Assembly (NCBI RefSeq): GCF_002088945.1
Contig: NZ_NCSU01000011.1
Coordinates: 496,001-560,000, forward strand
Source: Henriciella pelagia
GTDB lineage: Bacteria; Pseudomonadota; Alphaproteobacteria; Caulobacterales; Hyphomonadaceae
Direction: 5' to 3'
Length of the DNA: 64,000 bases
The position numbers were made by a program, and so were the translations under genes. Shown piece after piece: positions 17,976-27,301 of the stretch. Within the stretch, counting starts at the first letter, position 1, and each line of letters starts with the position of its first letter. The notes beneath the pieces are model-generated. The model did not search any database. It had not been told where the DNA came from and saw only the letters and a program-made list of their open reading frames with translations.

Positions 17976-18359
17976 CTAATTCTTCTTGACGCAGGAGCGA
18001 TTATAGGCGGCGACGCCTTCATTGAGCGTGGAGACCTTTGACTGAAGGTCGGCTTCGAGCGTGTGAAGCTCTGCCTTGAGCGTATCATAGCGCGTTTTCG
18101 CCGCGTCAGCAGCGGCCGCATTTTCGGCGCTGAAGTTTCTCAAGGCTTCAATGTCTTCCCAGTTATCACCGGCGTCCTCAACAGTAACAACGAGTTCGTC
18201 GCGCTCCGCCTTGAGTTCAACAGCCTCGGCCTGCTGTGCCTTCAGTGCCTTGCCCTGACTATAGCAGCTCGCAGCGGCCTGAGCAGGCATGGATGCTGTT
18301 GCCGCGACGACCGAGAGCGCAACGATGGTTCCGGAACGCAAGATAAGAACGTGTTTCAT
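17976..18359 (-). CDS. Small periplasmic coiled-coil protein, function unknown
   Basis: A 127-residue protein with a signal peptide (MKHVLILRSGTIVALSVVAA, cleavage after PAQA). It is followed by about 85 residues rich in Ala, Glu, Lys and Leu with heptad-like spacing (KALKAQQAEAVELKAERDEL, AAAADAAKTRYDTLKAEL), suggesting one or two helical hairpins. Two cysteines, one just after the signal cleavage site (ASCYSQG) and one near the end (NRSCVKKN), could form a disulfide bond holding the hairpin ends together. AGGAG lies about 10 nt before the ATG at 18359. Upstream of ilvD's 3' end on the same strand with an 86-nt gap. I do not recognise a named family. Confidence 0.7.
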   Translation of the reverse strand: MKHVLILRSGTIVALSVVAATASMPAQAAASCYSQGKALKAQQAEAVELKAERDELVVTVEDAGDNWEDIEALRNFSAENAAAADAAKTRYDTLKAELHTLEADLQSKVSTLNEGVAAYNRSCVKKN

Positions 18360-18445
18360 GGGAGACACTCCTAATTCCTGTTTCGTGAAGCCTCGCTGAA
18401 CAGATTGACCATTTCTGGGCCGCAATTGGGCATGTGCAATGACGA

Positions 18446-20173
18446 CTACAGGTCGGCGTAGACGTGGCGCTCGCCGTCATAGCCTTCATGCGTGACTGCA
18501 CCAAGATGCGCCGGCCCGACGAGCCTTGCGAATTTTGCGAGCGCGCCTGAGCCATATTGCGTCTGTCTGGGCACCCATTTGCGCTTGCGCTCTGCCAGTT
18601 CAGCCGGGGTGAGGCGCACATCAATCGTGCCTTTCTCAGCATCGATAGTGATGAGGTCACCGGTTTCGATCAGTGCGATGGGACCGCCCTCCTGAGCCTC
18701 CGGGCCGACATGGCCGATGCAGAAGCCGCGTGTTGCGCCCGAAAAACGGCCATCGGTAATCAGCGCAACCTTGTCGCCCATGCCCTGCCCGTATAGTGCT
18801 GCCGTCGTGGACAGCATTTCGCGCATGCCGGGGCCGCCCTTGGCCCCCTCATAGCGGATGACAAGCACGTCGCCCTCTTCATATTCCTTGTTCTCGACCG
18901 CCTTGAAGCAGGCTTCCTCGCCATCGAAGACGCGCGCCGGGCCCTGGAATTTTAGGTTCTGCAAACCGGCAACTTTCACAATGGCGCCGTCGGGTGCGAG
19001 CGACCCCCAGAGACCGACAACGCCGCCAGTCTTGGTGATCGGCTTGCTGGCCGGGTAGATGACTTTCTGTTCCGGGTTCCAGGTCACCTCTTCGAGATTT
19101 TCAGCCCAGGTCTTGCCGGTGACAGTGATGCAGTCGGCATTGATCAGGCCCTCTTCGTGCAGTGTCTTCATCAGCATGGGCACGCCGCCGGCAGCCCCGA
19201 AATCCTTGGCCACATATTCACCGCCGGGCTTCAGCGACGCGATGTAGGGCGTCTTCTGGAAGATCTCAGCAACGTCTTTCAACTCGAACTTTACGCCGCA
19301 CTCATTCGCCATGGCCGGCAGGTGGAGCGCTGCATTGGTCGAGCCGCCCGTGGCTGCCACAACGATTGCGGCATTCTCAAAGGCTTCGCGCGTGCAGATA
19401 TCGCGAGGGCGCAGGCCGGTCTCGATGAGTCGCATCACGGCCTTGCCGGACTCAACCGCATATTCGTCGCGATTGGCATATGGCGCAGGGAGAGCGGAAG
19501 AGAGTGGAAGCGCGAGACCGATCGCTTCGGAGACGCAAGCCATTGTATTTGCGGTAAATTGACCGCCACAGGCGCCATCGCCAGGACAAGCCAGCTTCTC
19601 GAGCGCGTGCAGCTTTTCCTCGGTCATGTCATTGCTGCCGGCCGCATGCGCGCCGACGGCTTCGAACACGTCCATGACTGTGACGTCCTTGCCCTCGAAG
19701 CGCCCCGGCAGGATCGAGCCACCATAGAGGAAGACAGACGGCACGTTGAGGCGCAGCATGGCCATCATCATGCCCGGCAGAGACTTGTCGCACCCGGCAA
19801 TGCCAACCAGGGCATCATAGCCATGACCGCGCATGGTCAGCTCGACGGAATCTGCAATGACTTCGCGTGATACGAGCGAGGAGCGCATGCCTTCATGACC
19901 CATGGCGATACCGTCCGTGACGGTGATCGTGCAGAACTCGCGCGGCGTGCCATCAGCTTCCTTGACGCCATCGGAAACTGCATGGGCCTGGCGCATCAGC
20001 GCGGTGTTGCAGGGGGCCGCTTCATTCCAGCACGAGGCGACGCCTACGAAGGGCTTCTGAATGTCCTTGGTCGACAGGCCCATTGCGTAATAATAGCTGC
20101 GCTGAGGCGCGCGTGCGGGGCCTTCGGTGACGTGTCGGGAGGGAAGGCGTGACTTGTCCCAGGTCTTGCTCAT
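18446..20173 (-). CDS. ilvD: Dihydroxy-acid dehydratase (IlvD/Edd family)
   Basis: Fe-S dehydratase of branched-chain amino acid synthesis. The 575-residue protein has three conserved cysteines expected for a 2Fe-2S cluster: [20 protein letters not shown] and [14 protein letters not shown]. Further on are [14 protein letters not shown] and the C-terminal [20 protein letters not shown]. Length near 575 fits the 2Fe-2S IlvD class; related sugar-acid dehydratases have the same fold, so the substrate is inferred. Start at the ATG at 20173, preceded by CTGGAGG; the longer frame opens only with a TTG at 20224. Single transcription unit, probably preceded by its promoter in 20174-20361. Confidence 0.9.
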   Translation of the reverse strand: MSKTWDKSRLPSRHVTEGPARAPQRSYYYAMGLSTKDIQKPFVGVASCWNEAAPCNTALMRQAHAVSDGVKEADGTPREFCTITVTDGIAMGHEGMRSSLVSREVIADSVELTMRGHGYDALVGIAGCDKSLPGMMMAMLRLNVPSVFLYGGSILPGRFEGKDVTVMDVFEAVGAHAAGSNDMTEEKLHALEKLACPGDGACGGQFTANTMACVSEAIGLALPLSSALPAPYANRDEYAVESGKAVMRLIETGLRPRDICTREAFENAAIVVAATGGSTNAALHLPAMANECGVKFELKDVAEIFQKTPYIASLKPGGEYVAKDFGAAGGVPMLMKTLHEEGLINADCITVTGKTWAENLEEVTWNPEQKVIYPASKPITKTGGVVGLWGSLAPDGAIVKVAGLQNLKFQGPARVFDGEEACFKAVENKEYEEGDVLVIRYEGAKGGPGMREMLSTTAALYGQGMGDKVALITDGRFSGATRGFCIGHVGPEAQEGGPIALIETGDLITIDAEKGTIDVRLTPAELAERKRKWVPRQTQYGSGALAKFARLVGPAHLGAVTHEGYDGERHVYADL

Positions 20174-20361
20174 GAAGGGGCCTCCAGGGCGGTAATTGAA
20201 CTCGCCGCCTGAATAGGACGCCAAGCGCGCTGGCGCTAGTCATTTGACGAAATTTCCGCCTGATGAACTGTGAAATATCCTGCCCTTTGAGCCTCAGATC
20301 ACCGTCCGGAAACAGTCCAAAACCAGGCCAATGCCGGATTTCGTCGCCTATTTGAGCAAGA

Positions 20362-20901
20362 TCATGCCCTTGTCCAACACATCAGATACTCAAGATCCCT
20401 GTGCTGGCCGACCGGGAACCAGAATTCATCCACCTTCCTGAAACCCATGCGATCATAAAGCCGTTGTGCCCCTTCATTCCCGGAGAAGACGGAAAGGTAG
20501 AGTTCGGGCGCATGACTCGCTTCGGCCCAGTCAAACGCTTCCTGCGTGAGGCGAGAGCCCAGCCCCTGCCCTTGCAGCGAGGCATCGACATAAAGACGCT
20601 TCAGCTCGACAGAGCCCGGTGCCGGGTTTTTCGCCGGCAGACTGAGCGGAGAGCAGAGGAGATACGCACCGAGCGACCCTGCTTCGGTTTGGACAACGCG
20701 GATCAGGAGATCCTTGCGGCCAAGGAGCGGGCGATAAAACGCTTCACTATGCGACTCTTCCAGAAAGGCGTTGAGATCTTCGCTCCGGTAGAGATGGCCA
20801 AACTTGTCGCAAAAGGTCTTGCGCGAGAGCGCCGCGATGGCTTGCAAGTCCTGTGGCGTCGCGTCACGCACGACCAGTTGGGAAGTGTCGGTATCAGGCA
20901 T
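20362..20901 (-). CDS. GNAT family N-acetyltransferase
   Basis: A 179-residue acetyltransferase. The acetyl-CoA loop reads LQGQGLGSRLTQEAFDWA (motif Q/R-x-x-G-x-G/A) near residues 112-125. It is preceded by the beta strand VELKRLYVDAS and followed by LYLSVFSGNEGAQRLYDRMG and FRKV, the standard GNAT end. The acceptor cannot be predicted. It is a monocistronic gene between ilvD and the asparaginase, both in the same direction, with about 190 and 77 nt on either side. Confidence 0.88.
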   Translation of the reverse strand: MPDTDTSQLVVRDATPQDLQAIAALSRKTFCDKFGHLYRSEDLNAFLEESHSEAFYRPLLGRKDLLIRVVQTEAGSLGAYLLCSPLSLPAKNPAPGSVELKRLYVDASLQGQGLGSRLTQEAFDWAEASHAPELYLSVFSGNEGAQRLYDRMGFRKVDEFWFPVGQHRDLEYLMCWTRA

Positions 20902-20978
20902 GGTCCGGTTTTTGAGTATCGTAGAGTGTTGATTTGAGAACGAGAATGGGTCGGCCCATCACATGCGGCAATGGGTGC

Positions 20979-21980
20979 CTATTCGTCCGGCTCGAAAATC
21001 GCGGTTTCCAGCGTGCCGCTCGCGTCCATCATGCCGCGATACATTCCGGCGGAGTTGAAGACATAGGCATATTCGCCCGCTCCGCCCATGACGATGACCC
21101 CGCCATCGCCGCCGAGTGCTTCGACCTGGCCGAGGGCATTCTCGGCAGCGACCGTGATCGTTTCTCCTGCGAGTTCGACGCGCGAGCAGATCGTCTTCGC
21201 CACACCAACGCGGATGAAGTATTCGCCGTGTCCTGTCGCGGAGACAGCGCAGACGCCGTTCTGGGCATAGGTCGCCGCGCCGATAATCGGCGAGTCCCCG
21301 ATACGGCCAGCGGCCTTGGCGGTCATCCCGCCTGTTGTCGTGGCAGCGGCGATATTGCCATCCTTGTCGATGGCAACCGCGCCGACCGTGCCATGACGAT
21401 CTGCGTCGGTGCGGGTCTGTTCTTCGAGGACGCGCTCGAGTGACTGGACGCGGCGCTCGGTAGTGAAATAGGCATTCTCGACAAGCTCGAGGCCGACGCT
21501 CTCGGCAAATTCATCCGCGCCCGGCCCCGCAAACATAACGTGTTCGGACTGGTCCATGACAGCGCGGGCCGCGAGGATCGGATTTCTCACGCGCGTCACA
21601 CCCGCGACTGCCCCGGCATTTCGGTCCCGCCCATCCATAATGGAGGCGTCGAGCTCATGGATGCGCGCAGCAGTCATAACTGCGCCCCGTCCCGCATTGA
21701 ACAGAGGGTCATCTTCCATGGTGAGGACGGCGGCCTGAACAGCATCGACGGCGCTGCCACCATTTGCGAGGACATCGCCGCCGGCCTTGAGCGAGGTTTC
21801 GAGGGCGGCGGTATAGGCGGCTTCCTGTTCGGATGAGAGGTTCTCGCGCAGGATGACCCCTGCCCCGCCATGAATGACAATGCGCCATTCAGGCGCTTCG
21901 GTTTCAGGTTCCGGACCGGTCTGGGAACCACAGGCAACAATCATCAGTGCACCTACCAGTCCAATGAGAAATCGAGTCAT
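20979..21980 (-). CDS. Isoaspartyl peptidase/L-asparaginase, lipoprotein (Ntn-hydrolase family 2)
   Basis: Threonine-type Ntn hydrolase made as a precursor that cleaves itself before the catalytic Thr. The sequence has the family start IVIHGGAGV, the segment DDPLFNAGRGAV, and the autocleavage site DRHGTVGAVAID near residue 196 (cleavage before Thr). The glycine-rich GDSPIIGAATYA and SATGHGEYFIR of the beta subunit follow. The N-terminus MTRFLIGLVGALMIVAC is a lipobox signal, so this version is exported, unlike cytosolic IaaA. The likely role is removing isoaspartyl or Asn residues from peptides during nutrient scavenging. The ATG overlaps the TGA of a 36-codon membrane peptide gene (ATGA), implying coupling. 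Confidence 0.9.
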   Translation of the reverse strand: MTRFLIGLVGALMIVACGSQTGPEPETEAPEWRIVIHGGAGVILRENLSSEQEAAYTAALETSLKAGGDVLANGGSAVDAVQAAVLTMEDDPLFNAGRGAVMTAARIHELDASIMDGRDRNAGAVAGVTRVRNPILAARAVMDQSEHVMFAGPGADEFAESVGLELVENAYFTTERRVQSLERVLEEQTRTDADRHGTVGAVAIDKDGNIAAATTTGGMTAKAAGRIGDSPIIGAATYAQNGVCAVSATGHGEYFIRVGVAKTICSRVELAGETITVAAENALGQVEALGGDGGVIVMGGAGEYAYVFNSAGMYRGMMDASGTLETAIFEPDE

Positions 21981-22087
21981 GAATCATCCCTGCCAGTCTT
22001 GTTTATCTGACGCTTAAACAGCCAGAACAACACAGCCATGTCGAGTATGACAAAGGCCATGATGGCGATGACGACCGGAATGTTCAT
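21977..22087 (-). CDS. Small single-pass membrane protein (36 residues)
   Basis: The frame reads MNIPVVIAIMAFVILDMAVL followed by FWLFKRQINKTGRDDS. That is one hydrophobic helix of about 22 residues followed by a positively charged tail, as in an N-out/C-in small membrane protein. It fills the gap between valS (16 nt upstream) and the asparaginase lipoprotein gene, whose ATG overlaps its stop by 4 nt. Overlap and membrane profile argue that it is a real gene, although it is too short for family recognition. It could be an assembly or regulatory peptide for the coupled lipoprotein, or simply part of its translation initiation. Confidence 0.55.
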   Translation of the reverse strand: MNIPVVIAIMAFVILDMAVLFWLFKRQINKTGRDDS

Positions 22088-22102
22088 GACATCGCTTCGC
22101 CC

Positions 22103-24925
22103 CTAGCTGATCGCCGCCAATTGTTCGCGCGCGGACCGGAGCTTTGCAAGCGTGGCCTTCCATTCGACGACGCGCTCACGATTCTCCTCGACGATTTCCG
22201 GAGGCGCCTTGGAGACGAAATTCTCATTCTGGAGCTTGCGCTCTGTGCCCACAATATCCTTTTCGAGTTTGGCCATTTCCTTGTCGAGGCGGCCAATTTC
22301 GTCAGCAGGTGTGATGAACACCTCAACCTGCAGCGCGATGGTTTCGTCGCCCGAAGCAATGGTCACGGAACGAGCGGGCTTGTCGGCGGCGACAACGAAT
22401 TCAGAAAGCCGCGCCATCTGCCTGATGGCAGTTTCATTCGCGTCCGCCCAGCCTTTTACCTTGTCCGCAGCGCCGATCAGCGAAGCGGAAATCTGCGCGC
22501 CGGCAGGAACATTGAGCACAGAACGCGTCGAGCGGATTTCGGAAATGGTGTCGAGCACCCATTGAAGTTCGGCTTCGGCGTCGGCATCGGCCCAGGCGCC
22601 TTTGAAATTCGGCCAGGATTGCATCATCAGGAAGCCGGGACGTTTACGTGCCTCGTCTTCTGTCTGTTCCCAGAGCGCTTCTGTGACGAAGGGTGTAAAC
22701 GGGTGGAGCAGCTTCAGCGTCTGGTCGATGACCCAGCCGCAGGCCTTGCGCGTCTCGGCCTTTGCGGCCTCGTCCTCACCATTCATGACTGGCTTGATCA
22801 GCTCGATATACCAGTCGCAGAGGACGTTCCAGATGAACTGGTAGAGCGCATCTGCGGCCTCGTTGAACTTGTAGGCTTCGAGTGCAGCAGTGACGGCTTC
22901 GGCGGCTTTGGCAAGCTCGGCAGCAATCCAGCGGTTGAGCGGAAGTTTTAGATCACCCGGCTGCAGGTTGTGGCCGAATTCGCACTGGTTCATTTCCGCA
23001 AAGCGGGTCGCGTTCCAGAGCTTGGTGGTGAAGTTGCGATAGCCTTCGACGGCCTGCGTCGAGAGGCGGATATTGCGCCCCTGCGCGGCCTGCCGGGCAA
23101 AGGTGAAGCGCAGGGCATCGGCGCCGTACTGATCAACGATCTCGAGCGGGTCCATGGCATTGCCCTTGGACTTGCTCATCTTCTGGCCCTTCTCGTCCAG
23201 CACGAGCGCGTGGATGTAGACGTCATGGAACGGAATCTCGTCCATGAATTTGAGGCCCATCATCATCATCCGGGCGACCCAGAAGAAGATGATGTCATGC
23301 GCGGTGACGAGCACGCTGGTCGGATAGTACTGTTTCAGCGCCTCGGTTTCATCCGGCCAGCCCTGCGTGGAGAACGGCCAGAGGGCGGAGGAGAACCATG
23401 TATCGAGGACGTCTTCGTCCTGTTTCAGAGCGGTTGGTTCACCGTAATATTTCTGGGCCTGAGCGTTCGCGCCTACCTCGTCTTCAGCGACGAAGATCTG
23501 GCCATCCGGTCCGAACCAGGCCGGAATCCGGTGGCCCCACCACAATTGCCGAGACACGCACCAGGGCTGAATATTGTCCATCCAGTTATAATAGGTCTTG
23601 GTCCAGTTCTCGGGCACGAATTTGGTCTTGCCGGAGCGCACGGCCTCGATGGCGGGCCTGGCCAGTTCCTCGGCATTCACGAACCACTGGTCCGTCAGCA
23701 TTGGCTCGATGACGACGCCCGACCGATCACCGAAAGGCTGGGTGATCAGCTTGTCCTCAATCTCGATCAGCAGGCCGTCGGCGTCGATGTCCGCAACGAC
23801 CCGTTTGCGGGCCTCGTAGCGATCAAGACCGCGATAGGCTTCCGGCACAAGATTGAGGGCATCGATCTCCGACGCCGTCGCGGACTTGCCGCCTGCGATC
23901 TCTTTTGCGGCCGCAGCGCTCTCTTCATAGGACGGGCCATCGGTCCTCATGCGGGCCTGGACATCCATCAGCCGGTACATCGGAATGTTGTTACGCTGGG
24001 CAACGCCATAATCGTTCTCGTCATGCGCGCCGGTGATCTTCACCGCACCAGAGCCGAAATCGGGGTCCGGATACTCATCGGTGATGATGGGAATCAGGCG
24101 GCGATGTTCTTTCGGGCCAACCGGGATCTCGCAAAGCTTGCCAATGATCGGCTTGTAGCGCTCATCATCCGGGTGCACGGCCACGGCGCCGTCACCGAGC
24201 ATGGTTTCGGGGCGGGTGGTCGCGATGGAGATATAGTCGCGCTCTTCCTCGAGCGTGATGTTCCCGTCCTCATCCTTCTCGACATAGGTGTAGGTTTCGC
24301 CGTCCTGAAGCGGGTATTTGAAGTGCCACATATGGCCCTTTACATCGCGGCTCTCGACTTCGAGGTCCGAAATCGCGGTCTGGAAATGCGGGTCCCAGTT
24401 CACCAGACGCTTGTCGCGGTAGATGAGGCCGTCTTCGTAGAGCTTCACGAAGACCTTCTTCACGGCTTCGGAGAGGCCATCATCCATCGTGAAGCGCTCA
24501 TTTTCCCAGTCGCATGAGGCGCCGAGACGTTTCAGCTGATTGATGATCTGGCCGCCCGATTTCTCTTTCCACTCCCAGACGCGTTCAACGAACTTCTCAC
24601 GGCCAAGGCTGGCGCGGCTTTCATTGCCGCCGCTTTCGGCGAGCTGGCGTTCGACCACCATCTGCGTCGCGATGCCGGCATGGTCTGTGCCCGGCTGCCA
24701 GCGGACATTCTTGCCGCGCATGCGTTCAAAGCGGACGAGTGTATCCTGCAGCGTATTGTTCAGCGCGTGGCCCATGTGCAGCACGCCGGTCACATTTGGT
24801 GGCGGGATGACGATGGCGTACGCCTCGGCGCTGGTGTCACCGGTCGGGCGGAAGCATCCAGCTTCCTCCCAGCGCTTGTAGATGCGCTGTTCGGCACTCG
24901 CAGGGTCAAAGCGTTGGTCGAGCAT
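22103..24925 (-). CDS. valS: Valyl-tRNA synthetase
   Basis: Charges tRNA-Val. The 940-residue class Ia synthetase has the HIGH signature as HMGHALNNT near residue 52 and the KMSKS loop as KMSKSKGNAMDP near residue 582. The CP1 editing domain lies between them (TTRPETMLGDGAVAVHPDDE), and the protein ends in the Val-RS C-terminal coiled coil (GRLDKEMAKLEKDIVGTERK). Start at the ATG at 24925 with GGAAA upstream; a TTG two codons earlier is possible. Follows popZ on the same strand with a strong terminator between them, so it may have its own promoter. Confidence 0.97.
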   Translation of the reverse strand: MLDQRFDPASAEQRIYKRWEEAGCFRPTGDTSAEAYAIVIPPPNVTGVLHMGHALNNTLQDTLVRFERMRGKNVRWQPGTDHAGIATQMVVERQLAESGGNESRASLGREKFVERVWEWKEKSGGQIINQLKRLGASCDWENERFTMDDGLSEAVKKVFVKLYEDGLIYRDKRLVNWDPHFQTAISDLEVESRDVKGHMWHFKYPLQDGETYTYVEKDEDGNITLEEERDYISIATTRPETMLGDGAVAVHPDDERYKPIIGKLCEIPVGPKEHRRLIPIITDEYPDPDFGSGAVKITGAHDENDYGVAQRNNIPMYRLMDVQARMRTDGPSYEESAAAAKEIAGGKSATASEIDALNLVPEAYRGLDRYEARKRVVADIDADGLLIEIEDKLITQPFGDRSGVVIEPMLTDQWFVNAEELARPAIEAVRSGKTKFVPENWTKTYYNWMDNIQPWCVSRQLWWGHRIPAWFGPDGQIFVAEDEVGANAQAQKYYGEPTALKQDEDVLDTWFSSALWPFSTQGWPDETEALKQYYPTSVLVTAHDIIFFWVARMMMMGLKFMDEIPFHDVYIHALVLDEKGQKMSKSKGNAMDPLEIVDQYGADALRFTFARQAAQGRNIRLSTQAVEGYRNFTTKLWNATRFAEMNQCEFGHNLQPGDLKLPLNRWIAAELAKAAEAVTAALEAYKFNEAADALYQFIWNVLCDWYIELIKPVMNGEDEAAKAETRKACGWVIDQTLKLLHPFTPFVTEALWEQTEDEARKRPGFLMMQSWPNFKGAWADADAEAELQWVLDTISEIRSTRSVLNVPAGAQISASLIGAADKVKGWADANETAIRQMARLSEFVVAADKPARSVTIASGDETIALQVEVFITPADEIGRLDKEMAKLEKDIVGTERKLQNENFVSKAPPEIVEENRERVVEWKATLAKLRSAREQLAAIS

Positions 24926-24947
24926 ATTCAATTTCCATCAGGACAAT

Positions 24948-24978
24948 AAACAAAAGGCGCGCCGGTTATGGCGCGCCT
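24948..24978 (-). terminator. Rho-independent terminator downstream of popZ
   Basis: Read on the minus strand, a 9-bp perfect stem (AGGCGCGCC / GGCGCGCCT) with a 6-nt loop is followed by TTTTGTTTATT. It lies between the popZ stop (25008) and the valS start (24925). Confidence 0.75.
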
Positions 24979-25007
24979 CGTCTCTATATCAAAGAGTGTG
25001 AGCTGTT

Positions 25008-25802
25008 CTAGCCTGCCATGCGCGCAATGCGGCGGACTTCCTCTTCCACCTTGCGCTCGACGATGGCTGGCAGGTTGGCATCGAGCCATTCCTTCAGCAT
25101 CGGACGGAGCATTTCCATCATCAGGCCTTCCAGCGTGTTCGGATTGCCCGCATCCTTGGACTGTTTGACCATCAGCTTGCCGAGTGCGCTTGCAGCAGCG
25201 CCTGCAATGCGTTCATCGGTGATGCCGGCATTCGACGCGGGTGCCGGATCAGCCGGCGCAGCTGGCGCTTCCGTCTTGCCACGCAGCGGCGATGGTTCAC
25301 GCACCGGCGGAGCGGCCGGGTCGGATTCTGGCTCTATGTATTCAGGTGCAGACACGGTTTCTTCCTCAAACTCTGGGGCTGAGAGCGCATCTTCAAATTG
25401 TGGTTCGTCGACGTCGAGATCAACCGCATCGAAATCAAATTCTTCCAGTTCGTCGACGGTGGCAGCGGTTTCGGCTGGTGCGCTGTCGTCAACGGCGGTC
25501 AACTCGTCAAACATCTCCTCATCGACATCCGTGAGAAGCCCTTCGTCGGATGAAAGTGATTCGAAGCTCTCTTCAGGGATTGCAGAGAGCGACTCACCGC
25601 CCCCTTCAGCCTCTTCCAGCACATCATCGAGCGACAAATCGTCGAAATCGCTTTCGTCGGAAACCGACACAGCGACCTTCGGCTCTGATTCTGGGTGAGA
25701 CTTGGCCGCGCCGTGCCCTGTATCGCCGTCATCGGCTATGATCTTGCGAATGGAGGCAAGGATTTCCTCCATGGTAGGTTCAGCTTGCGCTTTGTCGGCC
25801 AT
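25008..25802 (-). CDS. popZ: Polar organizing protein PopZ (DUF2497)
   Basis: PopZ forms a self-assembled matrix at the cell pole that anchors the ParB-parS centromere and recruits regulators in Caulobacter relatives. The 264-residue protein has the N-terminal partner-binding helix EPTMEEILASIRKIIADDGD, a long acidic, Pro- and Glu-rich disordered linker (about residues 35-190), and the C-terminal oligomerisation region TLEGLMMEMLRPMLKEWLDA followed by NLPAIVERKVEEEVRRI. This three-part order is diagnostic. Gene order tolC-popZ-valS is, as I recall it, the Caulobacter arrangement. A near-CtrA motif (TTAA-N7-TTAT, 25858-25872) lies about 55 nt upstream. Confidence 0.95.
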   Translation of the reverse strand: MADKAQAEPTMEEILASIRKIIADDGDTGHGAAKSHPESEPKVAVSVSDESDFDDLSLDDVLEEAEGGGESLSAIPEESFESLSSDEGLLTDVDEEMFDELTAVDDSAPAETAATVDELEEFDFDAVDLDVDEPQFEDALSAPEFEEETVSAPEYIEPESDPAAPPVREPSPLRGKTEAPAAPADPAPASNAGITDERIAGAAASALGKLMVKQSKDAGNPNTLEGLMMEMLRPMLKEWLDANLPAIVERKVEEEVRRIARMAG

Positions 25803-25908
25803 TCCCAGCTCCCGAATGGTAAAGTTTGTGTTGCCACTCTGGGCTACACCGCGTCGGTTAATAGGGTGTTATGACGGATTCGCTGAAAGATTGCACGTCA
25901 ACGAACAG

Positions 25909-27198
25909 TTAGCGAATACCGATGCCGAGGACTTCCGGCGACAATTCGCCCATAGCCGCGAGCAGCTGGTGAGCGGCGACATACCGGTCACGCTCGGCAC
26001 TGACGACGGCGAGACGCGCTTCGAGAAGCTGCTGTTCCTGATCAAGCACATCAAGCGTGGTGCGGAAACCAACCTTGAGCTCTTCCTGCGCACCTTCATA
26101 GGCGATTTCGGCGGCCTCCACCTGTCTTTCGGACGCGGCGACGGCCCGCTGCGCCGCCTCCAGGCCATACCAGGCACGCGCAATCTGCGCACGAACGAAC
26201 CGCTCGTTCAGCGCTATCTGACTCTGCGCCTGACTGCGCTGCAACCTGGCTTCTCGAAGACGGGATGAATTGAGGCCGCCGGTGAACAGCGGAATACTGG
26301 CCTGGGCACCAGCTGTGAAACTCGTGTCATTGTAACCGTCCGAATGGTATTCCTGAATACCAGCCTGCGCGATGGCAGACACTTCGGGCCGAAACGCCCC
26401 TTTTGCGACTTCGATCGACTCCTTTGCTGCGCGTTCAGCAAAGCGAGCGCCCTCGATTGCGGGGTTGGAGTGAAGGGCAATCGCCAGGGCCTCGTCAAAG
26501 GTTTCTGGCATTGGCGGCGCTGGCGGCACCGGCGCAAGATCTCCTGCGTCGAGCCCGGTCAGGAAGGCGTAATAGGCGAGGCTCCCTTCAAGCTGGGCTT
26601 CGGCCGCCGCGAGTTGGGCCCGGCCGCCTTCGAGGCGCGCTTCGGACAGGGCGACATCCGTGCGCGTGATATCACCCACATCGAACCGGTCCTGCGACGC
26701 CGTGAGTTGGCCTTCCAGGAGGTCGATACTGCTATTGCGGATGTCGATCACGGCGCGGTCGCGGATGATATCGACATAGGCGGTTATCGTTTCCAGCAGA
26801 AGCGTCTGGGTGGCCGAATCAAGTTCGGCTTCAGCCGCAAACGCCCCAGCCTCGGCCTGGCGCACGACCGCTCCGAGGCGACCTCCCGCATAGATCGGGA
26901 AGCGGGCCTCAAGTTGGGCCGATGCAACGGGCCTGTCACCATTGTTGAACGCGAAGGGAGCGCCAGAATCGAGGGACTGGTAGACATAACTGCCAAAGAG
27001 GTTGACCTTCGGCCTGCCCCGGGAGCGCGCCTGATCGATCTGCTCTTCGGCGATATCGGCGGCCATGCGCTGAGCCCGGATGTCGGGATTGTTGAGGTAG
27101 GCGGCGCTGAGCGCGTCCTGCAGGTTTTCGCCGCTGGCCTGCGGCACGCCGGCGAGCAATAGTGACGATGCGCTTGCGAGTAGATATGTCAGCCTCAT
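25909..27198 (-). CDS. tolC: TolC family outer membrane efflux/type I secretion protein
   Basis: Outer-membrane channel-tunnel for drug efflux or type I secretion. The 429-residue mature region follows a signal peptide (MRLTYLLASASSLLLAGVPQ, cleaved after ASG). It shows two repeated TolC/OEP halves, each with long helices (ENLQDALSAAYLNNPDIRAQ in the first; TFDEALAIALHSNPAIEGAR in the second) and the beta-strand segments YVYQSLD and ASIPLFTGGLNSS. The conserved equatorial motif FRTTLDVLDQEQQLLEARLA is near the C-terminus. No efflux pump gene is adjacent, so it may serve several pumps. GGAGGAAG precedes the ATG. A TetR-type palindrome lies 50 nt upstream. Confidence 0.93.
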   Translation of the reverse strand: MRLTYLLASASSLLLAGVPQASGENLQDALSAAYLNNPDIRAQRMAADIAEEQIDQARSRGRPKVNLFGSYVYQSLDSGAPFAFNNGDRPVASAQLEARFPIYAGGRLGAVVRQAEAGAFAAEAELDSATQTLLLETITAYVDIIRDRAVIDIRNSSIDLLEGQLTASQDRFDVGDITRTDVALSEARLEGGRAQLAAAEAQLEGSLAYYAFLTGLDAGDLAPVPPAPPMPETFDEALAIALHSNPAIEGARFAERAAKESIEVAKGAFRPEVSAIAQAGIQEYHSDGYNDTSFTAGAQASIPLFTGGLNSSRLREARLQRSQAQSQIALNERFVRAQIARAWYGLEAAQRAVAASERQVEAAEIAYEGAQEELKVGFRTTLDVLDQEQQLLEARLAVVSAERDRYVAAHQLLAAMGELSPEVLGIGIR

Positions 27199-27248
27199 CC
27201 CGCTTCCTCCAGTCTCCCTGCGAGTAGACTAGGCGGGAATTTCAAAAA

Positions 27249-27265
27249 AGTGAACAGTGTTCACT
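27249..27265. promoter_or_regulatory. TetR-family-type operator palindrome upstream of tolC
   Basis: AGTGAACAGTGTTCACT is a perfect 8+1+8 inverted repeat, flanked by AAA and TTT that extend the symmetry with one mismatch. It lies 50 nt before the tolC start codon, inside the pcm-tolC gap. The TGAACA-N-TGTTCA form is typical of AcrR/TetR efflux repressor sites. No repressor gene is in the window. Confidence 0.6.
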
Positions 27266-27301
27266 CTTTCCTTGGCGGCAAGTCCGGCACGGGAATTCGT
27301 G

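Noticed and set aside
22970-24517. 515-codon plus-strand frame inside valS
   Set aside because: It is antisense to an unquestionable synthetase gene; long antisense frames are common in GC-rich DNA.
25858-25872. TTAA-N7-TTAT upstream of popZ as a CtrA box
   Set aside because: Mismatch in the second half and no C after it. Mentioned in the popZ entry but not listed as a site.
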